42,285 nt of DNA from a bacterium (GCA_026710435.1 JAPOQZ010000004.1:1-42285); one strand, 5' to 3'; shown: positions 33,285-41,292, counted from the first letter of the stretch. Notes: a model not told the origin generated them from the sequence alone. Made by a program: numbers and translations.

Positions 33285-33424
33285 CGAGCAATCGCCGACA
33301 CGAATCGGGCTTGATCAACGCGACCCGAGTACCGCCCCGAAGTAGCTCCACCGGAGAACGAGGCCTCCTCACGACCTTAACGCGTAGGCACGTAGCCACG
33401 TGATCGTCGTCATCCAGACGCTCG

Positions 33425-33705
33425 CTAGTGTGGGGAATCCTTGTTCCTGCTGCGTTTGGACGACCGGTGGCCTCACACAAGGACTGCTTCTGTCATTGGT
33501 CCGTCGCATACTGGTAGGTAACCGCAAGCACCGAGCGGTCCGTTTTCGGTACCGACCGGGCCGGGCTGGGATCGTGCTGACCGAACGACCCCGGTATGGA
33601 TAGTAGGACCGCGTTTCGGCGCCGAGGAGGCGGCGGGGGCCATGACGTATGGGTGGTGGTTACGGACCTCTCCGGTGGATCGGGGAATCAGGACAGCCGG
33701 CTCCA
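33425..33705 (+). repeat. MITE-II family repeat, copy C (diverged)
   Basis: Begins CTAGTGT at 33425 with text resembling the end of copy D. It then shares TGTCATTGGTCCGTCGCATACTG-like text at 33491 (TGTCACAG in the others), GTAACCGCAAG, TTTTCGGTACCGACCGG (shared with copy A), and GGCGCCGAGGAGGCGGCGG. The right end is uncertain, near TCAGGACA at about 33700. The surrounding 33285-34080 interval has no gene that I can support. Confidence 0.55.
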
Positions 33706-34079
33706 CGACAACCGGCTCCGAACAGCCTGTCGAGGTGGGATCGGCAAGAGACATCTCGTTACAGTCGGAGAGCGATCCGTGGGAGTCTCGCCATATAGTG
33801 AGCCTTCGTGATCGCAATCAAAGACCGGGGGTTCCGCCAAGATTCGCCCGACGTGGTGGCTCAGCATCAATCCACAAGATTGCGTCGAGCCGTTGAGCCT
33901 CAGTTATCCGTTGCAGCCAAGCCCATGAGTACAGAACTCGGAGCCGGCCGGGGTGATCACCTTTAGGAAAAAGTGTACGATAGGGCTGGACAGCCCGCAT
34001 CCACTCGACCGCTCAGTCGGACACACATGGAGGTTTCCGTCCCACCCGGGTCGGGATGCGGTACTCCTCTCCGTGATCC

Positions 34080-34410
34080 TCGAATATGGCCTGCAGTTGG
34101 ACGTGTTCCGTCTCCTGGCCATGACCGAGGACGACAGCGAGTTGTTGATGCTCGTAGAGACCACAGCCTCGGTGGTGGGTTGTTCGGGTTACGGAACCCG
34201 GGCACGGTGGAGGGGACGCCGCCGGACAAGGGCACGCGATCTGCCGGTGGGGGTCGGCCGACGGTATTGGTGTGGTTCAATCGGGTGTGGCGCTGTCCCA
34301 AGGCGGCCTGCGATGTCAAGTCTTGGTCGGAGACCAGTTCCCACATTCTGTCGAGGGCGGTGCTGTCGGAGCGGGCCCGCCGTGAGGCAGTACGGCGGGT
34401 CGGCCGGTAA
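34080..34410 (+). pseudogene. ISL3-family transposase, N-terminal remnant with frameshift
   Basis: LLAMTEDDSELLMLVETTAS and VVGCSGYGTRARWRGRRRTR are read in one frame up to about 34245. The match continues in another frame as RPTVLVWFNRVWRCPKAACD, then SWSETSSHILSRAVLSERAR. This is the N-terminal zinc-binding and HTH region of ISL3 transposases, with one cysteine of the first pair replaced (CSGYG for CPxCG). The DDE domain is absent, so it is an old fragment. Confidence 0.7.
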
Positions 34411-34462
34411 GACCACGTCTGAAGCGCACGGACCCGTCTGTACTCCAAGACGATTGCGGTGA

Positions 34463-35494
34463 TTACTTCACGGTGCCAGTTACAAGTGTTTTGGCAACGA
34501 TGTCCTGTACACCCTGCTTACTAGGGTGCAGATGTCCAGCAGTGAAGAGAAGAAACATCGAGCCAAGTACGACAAATGTGAAGTTGTCAAAGTGAAAGAC
34601 CTCTAAACCAAGAACACCTATGAGAAAGGGTACACCTGTGATGGTCAGAGTTCTGCGAAGAGTACTATTCCAGCCAGGAGGTGTACCGGTATCAGATCGT
34701 ACTATATGTAGGTTGAATATCCACTTGCCTAGAGTACGTTTCCAGATTCGTACGGATACTGCTTCGTATAGGATACAGACCACGACAATGTAGCCTAAGT
34801 AAATGGCTGACGTCGGTAGACTTCGTGCATCCACCCCTAGTAGCCACAGACACCCTACCAAAGAAGGTAGGGATACATAGTACAAGTAATGTCCCAAGGC
34901 TCCACACAGTATTCCATCTAAGCAGCGAGCGATCCATCGCTTGATAACATACTTTGAGTATTCTCCAGCTTTGTCCCTACTCTGTTCATAATTCGTAACA
35001 ATCCTCTGCTTATACACAATACCTGTCTTAAGCCTGTAAGAGGCTGTACATACGAGCGGTAACAGTGAAGTAGCTAAACCAAGAAACCATCTAGAGAGAT
35101 GATCTGGTAAATAGTACGCTAACCCAGAACTTACAAAGAGAGCTAGACCCATCACGATGTATTGACGATAGGTTTGTCTTTCAAATGGTGCGGAGAATTC
35201 GTGGACTCTGCGAGATGGCAGGTACAGCCGGTAAGTTTTGGATGGTACGAATGGTTGTTTAAGGCACAGTGGTCCGACAACTAGGACAATTACACTTAAG
35301 TGGTTCTGTGTGAGGGGAGGCCCTAGCCATAATCCAACTGCGTTTGTATAGCCGATAAGTGAGCAGACAATGAAGGCGACCGTGGTGGGCCAGCCGAAGA
35401 GCGGGAGGAGAGGCGCTTGGAGAAAACCCTTCCATCCCAGGCGCGAAGGCGAATCTGTGTGCTCCGTAGCCACGTGGCCCCATGGATCGAACAT
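34463..35494 (-). CDS. RDD-family-like membrane protein, AT-rich
   Basis: About 343 residues with six or seven hydrophobic segments, including WPTTVAFIVCSLIGYTNAVG, YIVMGLALFVSSGLAYYL and LGYIVVVCILYEAVSV. The second half has RDD landmarks: VIKRWIARCLDGILCGALG (Arg and Asp in the first helix), RTLGKWIFNLHIVRSDTGTP, LRRTL, and a closing QGVQDIVAKTLV. RDD proteins are poorly characterised membrane proteins, some of them ion exchangers. Base and codon use differ sharply from all neighbours, with many AT-ending codons, which points to recent transfer from a lower-GC source. The ATG at 35494 is chosen; a TTG lies one codon earlier. Confidence 0.7.
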   Translation of the reverse strand: MFDPWGHVATEHTDSPSRLGWKGFLQAPLLPLFGWPTTVAFIVCSLIGYTNAVGLWLGPPLTQNHLSVIVLVVGPLCLKQPFVPSKTYRLYLPSRRVHEFSAPFERQTYRQYIVMGLALFVSSGLAYYLPDHLSRWFLGLATSLLPLVCTASYRLKTGIVYKQRIVTNYEQSRDKAGEYSKYVIKRWIARCLDGILCGALGHYLYYVSLPSLVGCLWLLGVDARSLPTSAIYLGYIVVVCILYEAVSVRIWKRTLGKWIFNLHIVRSDTGTPPGWNSTLRRTLTITGVPFLIGVLGLEVFHFDNFTFVVLGSMFLLFTAGHLHPSKQGVQDIVAKTLVTGTVK

Positions 35495-35608
35495 CAAGGA
35501 CAGTCTAGATATCTGTCCGGCGAAACGGTGTATTTGACTGCAACACTTAGTCGAGCGAGATTCGCCAATGGGATGCGGGAGCTCGGATTGCCGGCGCGAG
35601 TCTGGACG

Positions 35609-36433
35609 TCAGATGTGTTGTTGCCACCGGGTGGCGATGATTTGGGCTCTCTGCTTCTCGTCGGTGATGGCGAGGGTGCTGACGGGCGTGCGGTGCCAGA
35701 ATGTTTCGGTCTTGCCTTTGGTGTCGTAGATGGGGTGGGCGGAGGGGTTGACGTTGATGCGGGCCAGGTCGTTGCCGTTGATCTTGTGGAAGACCCAGGT
35801 GGTGAGGGAGAGGGCGTAGGAACCGAGGCGGTTGAGGATTAGGTTCCGGAGGTGTTGGCCCCATAGGTCGTGGTCGCCGAACTGGCTTCGTTTGGAGAAG
35901 GTGTTGTAGTCGTCTTCTAGTCCGTGGACGGAGCCGTCGTCGGCTACGCCGATGAGGAAGGTGCCTCCGTACCAGGAGTTGGCGAAGCCGGCGATGGTCT
36001 TGGTGGCGGCGGTCTCGATGAGCTTGGACTTCTGTTGTTGCTTGATGTCCCAGCGGAGGGTGGACTTGTACTCAAGGTACTGGGACTCGCGGTCGGGGCC
36101 GAGGAGGTTCTCGGCGATCCACTTGTCACGATACGTGAAGTCATAGTCGGTCCTGTTACGTTCTTCGGCAAGCTGAGAGATTAGGTTCGCTGTCTGTTCT
36201 GGGAAGTCCGACTCCTGCACGGCCAAGTCCCTGAACCGTATCAGCACCCCCTTTTGAGTTCTAGGATCTCTCCCTCTCGAGAACGCGATAACACCCTTGG
36301 CCGCATAGAAAGCGGCAAAGTAGGCCAGTGACACAGCAGGACCGTAATGCCCGATCCGGAGACAATCCTGAGCTGATCGAAGCGTGTCGTCGGCATACTG
36401 CAGCCAGCCCCACGCTTCCTCCGAGGATGTCAT
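35609..36433 (-). CDS. HEPN domain fused to AlbA_2/Schlafen-type ATP-binding domain (toxin candidate)
   Basis: A 274-residue two-domain protein. Residues 1 to about 110 are HEPN: WGWLQYADDTLRSAQDCLRI, VSLAYFAAFYAAKGVIAF, and LAEERNRTDYDF, which corresponds to the RNase-site region (Arg, then DY) of HEPN toxins. Residues 118-274 are an AlbA_2 domain: ESQYLEYKSTLRW, IAGFANSWYGGTFLIGVADD, FHKINGNDLARI and WHRTPVSTLAI. AlbA_2 is the nucleic-acid-binding core of Schlafen-like proteins. The start overlaps the stop of the nucleotidyltransferase gene as ATGA, the standard order antitoxin then toxin. Both other HEPN partners in this island lack the second domain, so the fusion is the unusual member. 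Confidence 0.8.
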   Translation of the reverse strand: MTSSEEAWGWLQYADDTLRSAQDCLRIGHYGPAVSLAYFAAFYAAKGVIAFSRGRDPRTQKGVLIRFRDLAVQESDFPEQTANLISQLAEERNRTDYDFTYRDKWIAENLLGPDRESQYLEYKSTLRWDIKQQQKSKLIETAATKTIAGFANSWYGGTFLIGVADDGSVHGLEDDYNTFSKRSQFGDHDLWGQHLRNLILNRLGSYALSLTTWVFHKINGNDLARINVNPSAHPIYDTKGKTETFWHRTPVSTLAITDEKQRAQIIATRWQQHI

Positions 36434-36828
36434 AGTATCCGGATGGCGTCCTCGCGGACGCTAAGGAAGAACATCGTGTCCCAGGTCTCCAGTTGTTCCG
36501 GTCTCGAAGACTTGACCTGGATCGGCCAAGGCCACATCGAGATGTTCCGCATCTTCTCCTCGAGCATATTCTGGAACGATCCATCAAAGAGATCTCTCTT
36601 CTCCTTGGTCGCATCCAGACCTTCCGGTGGCTCCCGCACCAGCAACACGTCAAGATCCGAGTCCGGCGCGTTGTCCTGGCGGGCCCGCGACCCGTACAGC
36701 CACACGCTCTTGAGGCTGTCCCCGTAGAAGGCGCGGGCGTGTTCCGCGACCGTGGTGGCCTCCCTGATGGCGGCTTCCAAAGTGGGCCAAGGATCAGCCT
36801 CACGACGGCGGCGTCCTTCTTCCCGCAT
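36430..36828 (-). CDS. MNT-type nucleotidyltransferase, antitoxin of the HEPN-AlbA_2 module
   Basis: A 132-residue minimal nucleotidyltransferase. VWLYGSRARQDNAPDSDLDV carries the GSxxR and SDxD motifs that bind nucleotide and metal, both intact. In the MntA-HepT paradigm such enzymes silence the HEPN RNase by adding AMP to a Tyr near its active site. The ATG at 36828 follows TACGAT with 7 nt between and no Shine-Dalgarno; another ATG at 36837 overlaps that box and is less likely. It ends in an ATGA overlap with the toxin. It is divergent from the second module at 37164. Confidence 0.85.
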   Translation of the reverse strand: MREEGRRRREADPWPTLEAAIREATTVAEHARAFYGDSLKSVWLYGSRARQDNAPDSDLDVLLVREPPEGLDATKEKRDLFDGSFQNMLEEKMRNISMWPWPIQVKSSRPEQLETWDTMFFLSVREDAIRIL

Positions 36829-36835
36829 GGAGATC

Positions 36836-36841
36836 ATCGTA
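36836..36841 (-). promoter_or_regulatory. TACGAT -10 box of HEPN/MNT module 1 (leaderless)
   Basis: TACGAT on the - strand, 7 nt, then the ATG at 36828. The interval from here to module 2 (about 36842-37150) holds no supported gene. Confidence 0.45.
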
Positions 36842-37151
36842 CCGCGCCCGCCGGAGCAACCCTATCGAAGCCGGCTCGCCGCCGGTGTGACCGAACTTCA
36901 CCCTCCGGTGACCACCGTGCTCGACCGGCCATGTAGCGATGTAGCCCTCGAACACCTCTCTGCCCACAGAGCCCAAACCGGTCTCACGGGATCAGAGATG
37001 GTTCATCCGGCACCGGCGATGGAAGGCAGGTACCGGATGCGGCGGGTCACCCACAACACGCTCGCCTCCTGCTTTGAATCCACTGAATCCGACGTCGGCC
37101 AACCGACCTTGACACCGCGAGGCGCTGTCCTCCTCGATCCCGAACGCCGGG

Positions 37152-37157
37152 TATCGT
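37152..37157 (+). promoter_or_regulatory. TATCGT -10 box of HEPN/MNT module 2 (leaderless)
   Basis: TATCGT, 6 nt, then the GTG at 37164. Confidence 0.45.
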
Positions 37158-37163
37158 GAAAAC

Positions 37164-37538
37164 GTGGAAGAGACCGAATGGGGATTCGATGATCCGTGGC
37201 CTACGGTCGACCACGCTCTAGAGGCAGCGGCGGTGGTGGCCGGCAAGGCCCGGGAACTGTACGGCGACGAGTTGGTAGAGGTGTTGCTGTACGGCTCTCG
37301 GGCCAGGGGAGATCATTGCCCCGAGTCGGACCTTGATATCCTGCTGGTGAAGAAGGCGGCGACGCCCCGGCGCGACCCGTTCCGGGAGCAACTGGGTGAT
37401 TTCGTCCACGTTCACCTCGCCACCAGATCTTCTTCCTGGTGCCTGGTATCGCTGTACGAATCCACTGTCGAGCAAGTCCGGACCTGGGACACAACCTTCT
37501 ACCGGAACGTAAGAGCCGACGCCATCGAGGTCCCGTGA
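37164..37538 (+). CDS. MNT-type nucleotidyltransferase, module 2 antitoxin
   Basis: A 124-residue minimal nucleotidyltransferase related to the module 1 enzyme (both have DPWPT near the start and TWDT.F..(N/S)VR.DAI near the end). VLLYGSRARGDHCPESDLDI has complete GSxxR and SDxD motifs. The start is a GTG 6 nt after TATCGT. It ends in a GTGA overlap with the HEPN gene. Expected role: AMP transfer to, and inhibition of, the adjacent HEPN RNase. Confidence 0.85.
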   Translation: MEETEWGFDDPWPTVDHALEAAAVVAGKARELYGDELVEVLLYGSRARGDHCPESDLDILLVKKAATPRRDPFREQLGDFVHVHLATRSSSWCLVSLYESTVEQVRTWDTTFYRNVRADAIEVP

Positions 37539-37963
37539 CGTACTTGGATGAGGTAGCCGCACTGCTCGAGAGAGCGAGAGCCAACCTTCGGGATGCGACC
37601 GCGAATCACGCGGGCGGTCGCTTCCGCATTGCGGTGACTGTAGCCTACTATGGGTCGTTCTGCGCGGCCAAGGCAGTCCTCGCCTTCCACCGGGAAGGCG
37701 CCAAGACACATAAGGGCGTCAGCAAACAGTTCTTCCGCCTTGCCGTGGTCGACTCCGACTTTCCCGCCGAGACCGCTTCACTGCTGAGCGTCATGCAGGA
37801 TCAACGGCTGGCGGCCGATTACGACCTATCGATCCCCGTGGACGACTGGCAAGAACATGATGCCTCCCTTGCAATCGACCGGTCGACCCGCTTCGTGGAC
37901 GAGGTGCAAGCCTGGTTGATCCGGAATCTCCCACCTGGCGAACGTTTCGACTTGCGCCGCTAG
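37535..37963 (+). CDS. HEPN-domain toxin, module 2
   Basis: A 142-residue single-domain HEPN protein: YLDEVAALLERARANLRDA, FRIAVTVAYYGSFCAAKAVL, KGVSKQFFRLAV, and MQDQRLAADYDL with the Arg and DY of the presumed RNase/AMPylation site. It resembles the N-terminal domain of the module 1 fusion in length and motif order (TAYYG..CAAKAVLAF against LAYFA..YAAKGVIAF). The GTG start overlaps the antitoxin stop. Its TAG stop falls in the CTAG that begins a MITE-I copy; the same stop would exist without the element. Confidence 0.83.
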   Translation: MTYLDEVAALLERARANLRDATANHAGGRFRIAVTVAYYGSFCAAKAVLAFHREGAKTHKGVSKQFFRLAVVDSDFPAETASLLSVMQDQRLAADYDLSIPVDDWQEHDASLAIDRSTRFVDEVQAWLIRNLPPGERFDLRR

Positions 37964-38066
37964 GAGGGTGCTGAGCAATCCACCAGCGGCCTGCCAACCG
38001 CCCGCAAAATGCCTGGGCTGGCGGGCGGCAGGCCCGAGCAATCGTCATTATTCAGCACCCTCCTAG
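37960..38066 (+). repeat. MITE-I palindromic element, 107-bp copy at the HEPN stop codon
   Basis: CTAG at 37960-37963 and 38063-38066 around full terminal inverted repeats and a GC-rich central hairpin. It is nearly identical to the copy at 40975; differences include one base in the right terminal repeat and a compensatory base-pair swap in the hairpin. With the stem-loop directly after the stop codon, it may now act as a 3' end structure for the module 2 transcript. Confidence 0.9.
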
Positions 38067-38342
38067 AGGGAACGATCTCACACTACCTTCGGCGGTAGCA
38101 CCCCCCTGGCAAGCGACACACGGTTGGTCGATACGGAATCCGTGCGCCTGCAAACTCCTTGACCGTGCCGGCCTGCACAGTTTTCTTGACGATGCCACCC
38201 ACGTAAGCCGAGCAACGGTCCGAGAGAGGTCGTCAGGAGTCCGGTTCCACAGGGTCCGATTTCCTCGCCGTCCACGCCTACGATGCGATGTATGGTGAGC
38301 CGTGCCTGCCACGGGTCGGCATGTGGCCAGACGGAGGTTGTG

Positions 38343-38795
38343 ATGCCCAGGACGGATTGGGCGGTTCCTGAGATCGACCACCCCGACGTGGACATGTACA
38401 GACGCCAGCGACGGGCCATTCTCCATGACGAACATCCGCTGCCCTATGCCGGACTTCCGAGGGACTGGGTAGACGATGCGATCTCCGTGGTGCTGATGTT
38501 CGACCCCGACCGGGTGTTCCTGTTCGGATCGACCCTTCGTGGCGAGGATGAGGTCAGCTCCGACATCGATCTCCTCGTTGCGTTCGACGGGATACCGTTC
38601 GATGTATGGGACCAGTGGGAGAGGAGGATCAGGTACGCGGCTCGGTTCTTCTGCCCCTACCGGGTGAACGCTTTCGTGACCGATGTCGAGGATCTGACCC
38701 GTAGAAGACACATAGTCACGAGCCCGTGCATGTGGGCACAACAGGACGGTCGCCTCGTGTACGAGCGGACGGCGCCGGTGGCGGCCACACCGTGA
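38343..38795 (+). CDS. Nucleotidyltransferase, module 3 antitoxin
   Basis: A 150-residue nucleotidyltransferase of a different subgroup from modules 1 and 2. VFLFGSTLRGEDEVSSDIDL carries the GS and SDID motifs, in the middle of the chain after about 50 residues of a separate N-terminal segment. GGAGG lies 5 nt before the ATG at 38343, so unlike modules 1 and 2 this one uses a Shine-Dalgarno. It ends in a GTGA overlap with the next HEPN gene. Related pairs occur widely as stand-alone NTase/HEPN modules; the partner is the likely target. Confidence 0.82.
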   Translation: MPRTDWAVPEIDHPDVDMYRRQRRAILHDEHPLPYAGLPRDWVDDAISVVLMFDPDRVFLFGSTLRGEDEVSSDIDLLVAFDGIPFDVWDQWERRIRYAARFFCPYRVNAFVTDVEDLTRRRHIVTSPCMWAQQDGRLVYERTAPVAATP

Positions 38796-39205
38796 GCGAC
38801 CTCCCCGATACCAACGGCGAGGTGGCTCGTGAGTGGATACAGCATGCCCGGACCTACTACAGCATGGCGATCGGGGCCCAGGGAATGGCCGGCAACAAGG
38901 TAGCGGTCCGATCCCTGGTGTCCGCCGCCGTGATGGCGATCAAAGCTGTCTACATCGGCCACGAGACCTACTTTCCTCGAACCCACGACACCAAGGAACT
39001 GATCGATGGATGCCCGGACCGATCCATATATCTCCTGTTGGATGGCTACCCGACAGAGTTCATCGAAGAGTTCTCCCTCAACTACCTGGCGCCCTACATC
39101 CGCGAAAGGCCCGTGCCCGACAACGAGTTCGCAACCTGCCGCGGGTTCGCCGAACAGGTTCTCAGTTGGGCTTCTGCCGCCGTGGAGACACTCTCCGGTG
39201 GGTAG
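38792..39205 (+). CDS. HEPN-domain protein, module 3 toxin
   Basis: A 137-residue HEPN protein. REWIQHARTYYSMAIGAQG, VSAAVMAIKAVYIGHETYF, and HDTKELIDGC give the first three helices; LNYLAPYIRERPVPDNEF corresponds to the Y..eaRYPD segment of this HEPN subgroup, which makes it a different branch from modules 1 and 2. The GTG start overlaps the NTase stop by four bases. HEPN proteins of this type are either RNases or regulatory partners of the NTase; the RNase motif is less clear here than in modules 1 and 2. Confidence 0.78.
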   Translation: MSDLPDTNGEVAREWIQHARTYYSMAIGAQGMAGNKVAVRSLVSAAVMAIKAVYIGHETYFPRTHDTKELIDGCPDRSIYLLLDGYPTEFIEEFSLNYLAPYIRERPVPDNEFATCRGFAEQVLSWASAAVETLSGG

Positions 39206-39510
39206 CACTCCACTCGGTTCAGGCCGACGCGTGTTCGGTGTCTCGCGTCGAATCAGGCAGGGGAAGTTCGGTCCGAACGCAACGTCAGAGCCGGATGGGT
39301 TGCTTCAACAAGGGCCATCGTGAACTTCTCAGGCTGATCGCCCACCTATGAGAACGGGGGGGTTCTGCCTGGCCGCGATCAGAGAGACCCTGGACCGTTC
39401 TCCACCAAACCGGAGGACCACCCGGATCGGCGCCACCCTCTACGTCCCCGCGCAGACTCGGACTTGCCGTCGGACCCGCGGTTGATGATTCGAGCCCCAT
39501 TCGATGCTAC
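39206..39510. other. Intergenic region, no gene seen
   Basis: About 300 bp between module 3 and the iterons of the DUF4143 ATPase. No supported open frame and no repeat shared with other parts of the window. Confidence 0.5.
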
Positions 39511-39576
39511 ATTCCGAATTGGACGGAGTTCTATTCCGAATTGGACGGGGTCCTATTCCGGATTGGACGGTTATTC
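39511..39576 (+). promoter_or_regulatory. Three 22-bp iterons abutting the DUF4143 ATPase start (candidate operator)
   Basis: Three head-to-tail units at 39511-39532, 39533-39554 and 39555-39576 share the core ATTCCGAATTGGACGG (one substitution in the third). Each core contains the imperfect palindrome TCCGAATTGGA. The 22-bp period is two helical turns, so bound protein would sit on one face. The last unit ends at the base before the ATG at 39577. Confidence 0.75.
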
Positions 39577-40836
39577 ATGCGACATCCGACGCTACAAGCC
39601 GGAGAGTTCGTCAACCGGCACGCGGAGGCGCGAGTTCGGGTGGCGCTTACCGATACTCGCATCGTTGCCCTGGTGGGCCCGCGCCAGTCGGGGAAGACAA
39701 CCCTCGCCCGACGCATCGCCGAACACGACGGTCGGCCCTTCATCACCTTGGACGACGAGCAGTCCAGACGTTTCGCTGACGACGACCCGGCGGGATTCAT
39801 CCGCAGCTTGGGCAAGGCGGTGATCGATGAGGTCCAGCGTTCGCCGGAGCTCATTTTGGCGCTGAAGAGAGCCGTCGATGAAGACCCGCGCCCTGGACGC
39901 TTCCTTCTAACCGGTTCGGTTGACCTGTTCAAGGGATCAATCTCGCCGGATTCCTTGGCCGGGCGGGTCGAAAGCATTGAGCTGCTCCCCTTGTCGCAGG
40001 CCGAAATCGCCGGTCTCGCCCCGTCCGGGTTTCTGGCTCGGGCGTTTGCCGGTGACTTCCCCGGCTTCCAACAGACCGGGCCCACTACCGATCTGGTGGA
40101 AAGGGTCGTGTCCGGCGGCTTTCCCGAGGCCCTCTCTCGGCCTGCCCCGGCCCGGCGCCGTGCCTGGCTGCGTTCCTACGTTCGCTCTGTCGCGTCACGC
40201 GACATCTTGGATCTCTCTTCTGTCCGCAAGAGCATTGAATTGACACGCCTCGTAGATCATGCGGCCGTATCGGCCGGAGGCCTTCTTAACCTGTCGAGCC
40301 TCGGGTCGCGTCTTGGATTGGACAGCAAGACGGTGGATCGTTGGCTCGTTCTGCTCGAGCACCTGTTTCTGATCCGACGCGTGCGGGCGTGGCATCACCG
40401 CGAGATGAAGCGGCTAGTCAAGGCACCGAAGCTGTACTTCCTGGACTCCGGTCTGTTGGCCATGCTGCTGCGCGCAGATGCTGTGCGCCTCGCCGCGGAT
40501 CGCAAGATGTTGGGACCGCTCTTGGAGTGTTTCGTGCACGGAGAACTGGCCAAGGCTGTGGCTCTCTCGGACGAGACCACTGCTATCAGTCACTACCGAG
40601 ACAAGGATGGCGTAGAGGTCGATCTTGTCCTGGAGCGCTCGCCCGGGGCGGTAGTCGGCATCGAGACCAAGGCGGCGGTGACCGTCCGGCCTCGAGACTT
40701 CCGAGGTCTGAAACGCCTCGGACAATCCGCAGGCGATTCTTTCGTGTGCGGCATCCTCCTCCACGGTGGTGACCGAATCCAACAGGTGGCCCCCCGACTC
40801 TTCGCCATGCCGCTCAAGATGCTCTGGGAAGCCTGA
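39577..40836 (+). CDS. AAA_14/DUF4143 ATPase
   Basis: A 419-residue protein of the common AAA_14-DUF4143 type. Walker A VGPRQSGKTTLA (residues 34-41), LDDEQSRRF, Walker B-like KAVIDEVQRSPEL, FLLTGSVDLF, then SGGFPEAL and YVRSVASRDILDLS leading to a winged-helix region (LSSLGSRLGLDSKTVDRWL) and the DUF4143 nuclease-like end: YRDKDGVEVDLVLERSPGAVVGIETKAA, with Asp and the E-T-K of a PD-(D/E)XK-like fold. Function is unproven; some are found near TA loci. The winged helix makes the protein itself a good candidate to bind the upstream iterons. The ATG at 39577 directly follows the third iteron. Confidence 0.82.
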   Translation: MRHPTLQAGEFVNRHAEARVRVALTDTRIVALVGPRQSGKTTLARRIAEHDGRPFITLDDEQSRRFADDDPAGFIRSLGKAVIDEVQRSPELILALKRAVDEDPRPGRFLLTGSVDLFKGSISPDSLAGRVESIELLPLSQAEIAGLAPSGFLARAFAGDFPGFQQTGPTTDLVERVVSGGFPEALSRPAPARRRAWLRSYVRSVASRDILDLSSVRKSIELTRLVDHAAVSAGGLLNLSSLGSRLGLDSKTVDRWLVLLEHLFLIRRVRAWHHREMKRLVKAPKLYFLDSGLLAMLLRADAVRLAADRKMLGPLLECFVHGELAKAVALSDETTAISHYRDKDGVEVDLVLERSPGAVVGIETKAAVTVRPRDFRGLKRLGQSAGDSFVCGILLHGGDRIQQVAPRLFAMPLKMLWEA

Positions 40837-40837
40837 C

Positions 40838-41215
40838 CAAGACCGGCCCGACCCGGCCGAGTGCTGCACCGGTAGTCACAACCCGCACCTATCGCCTTGG
40901 CATCGGCCTCCAACCGGCGCACCGTGTCCCACTGGTGGAACCGGGGGTCGATGACCGTCGGACGTCCCAGGAACCTAGGAGGGTGCTGAGCAATCCACCA
41001 GCGGCGTGCCAACCGCCCGCAAAATGCCTGGGCTGGCGGGCGGCACGCCCGAGCAATCGTCATTGTTCAGCACCCTCCTAGCGACCGCTTCTCCACATGA
41101 ATGAAGCGGTCGAGGATGTCCAGTCACGCGTCACGAGACCACACCCGTTCCCACATGTCGGCCGTGTCCACCCCGACACTTCCGTCAAAGTTGGATTCGT
41201 TGCCCGCAGTGGTGG
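40838..41215 (-). pseudogene. Type I restriction enzyme R subunit (HsdR) remnant, cut by MITE-I
   Basis: Read on the - strand: SVGVDTADMWERVWSRDA, a stop, then LDILDRFIHVEKRS up to the MITE-I at 41081. Beyond the element comes TVIDPRFHQWDTVRRLEADA, then GAGCDY, and after a frame change VQHSAGSGRSW. This is the HsdR region from just before the PRYHQWDAVR motif to the helicase Walker A (LVQHSAGSGKS in intact proteins). A stop codon, at least one frameshift and loss of both ends show it is dead. It runs to the end of the DUF4143 gene, which is on the other strand. Confidence 0.72.
40975..41081 (+). repeat. MITE-I palindromic element, 107-bp copy inside the HsdR remnant
   Basis: CTAG at 40975-40978 and 41078-41081. 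It is nearly identical to the 37960 copy. The central stem here has GGCGTGCC pairing with GGCACGCC, where the other has GGCCTGCC with GGCAGGCC, so both arms changed together. Confidence 0.9.
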
Positions 41216-41292
41216 CCTTCACCGTCGGTAACCACCATGCTGGACCATCCACCCGGCAATGTGCGCCGCGAAGGCGGCCTCGCCTGCGGGGC

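Noticed and set aside
41082-41112. 10-bp perfect stem with 11-nt loop as a terminator
   Set aside because: It lies inside the HsdR remnant (coding DRFIHVEKRS), has no T-run, and is about 180 bp beyond the end of VapC, so it is probably coincidence.
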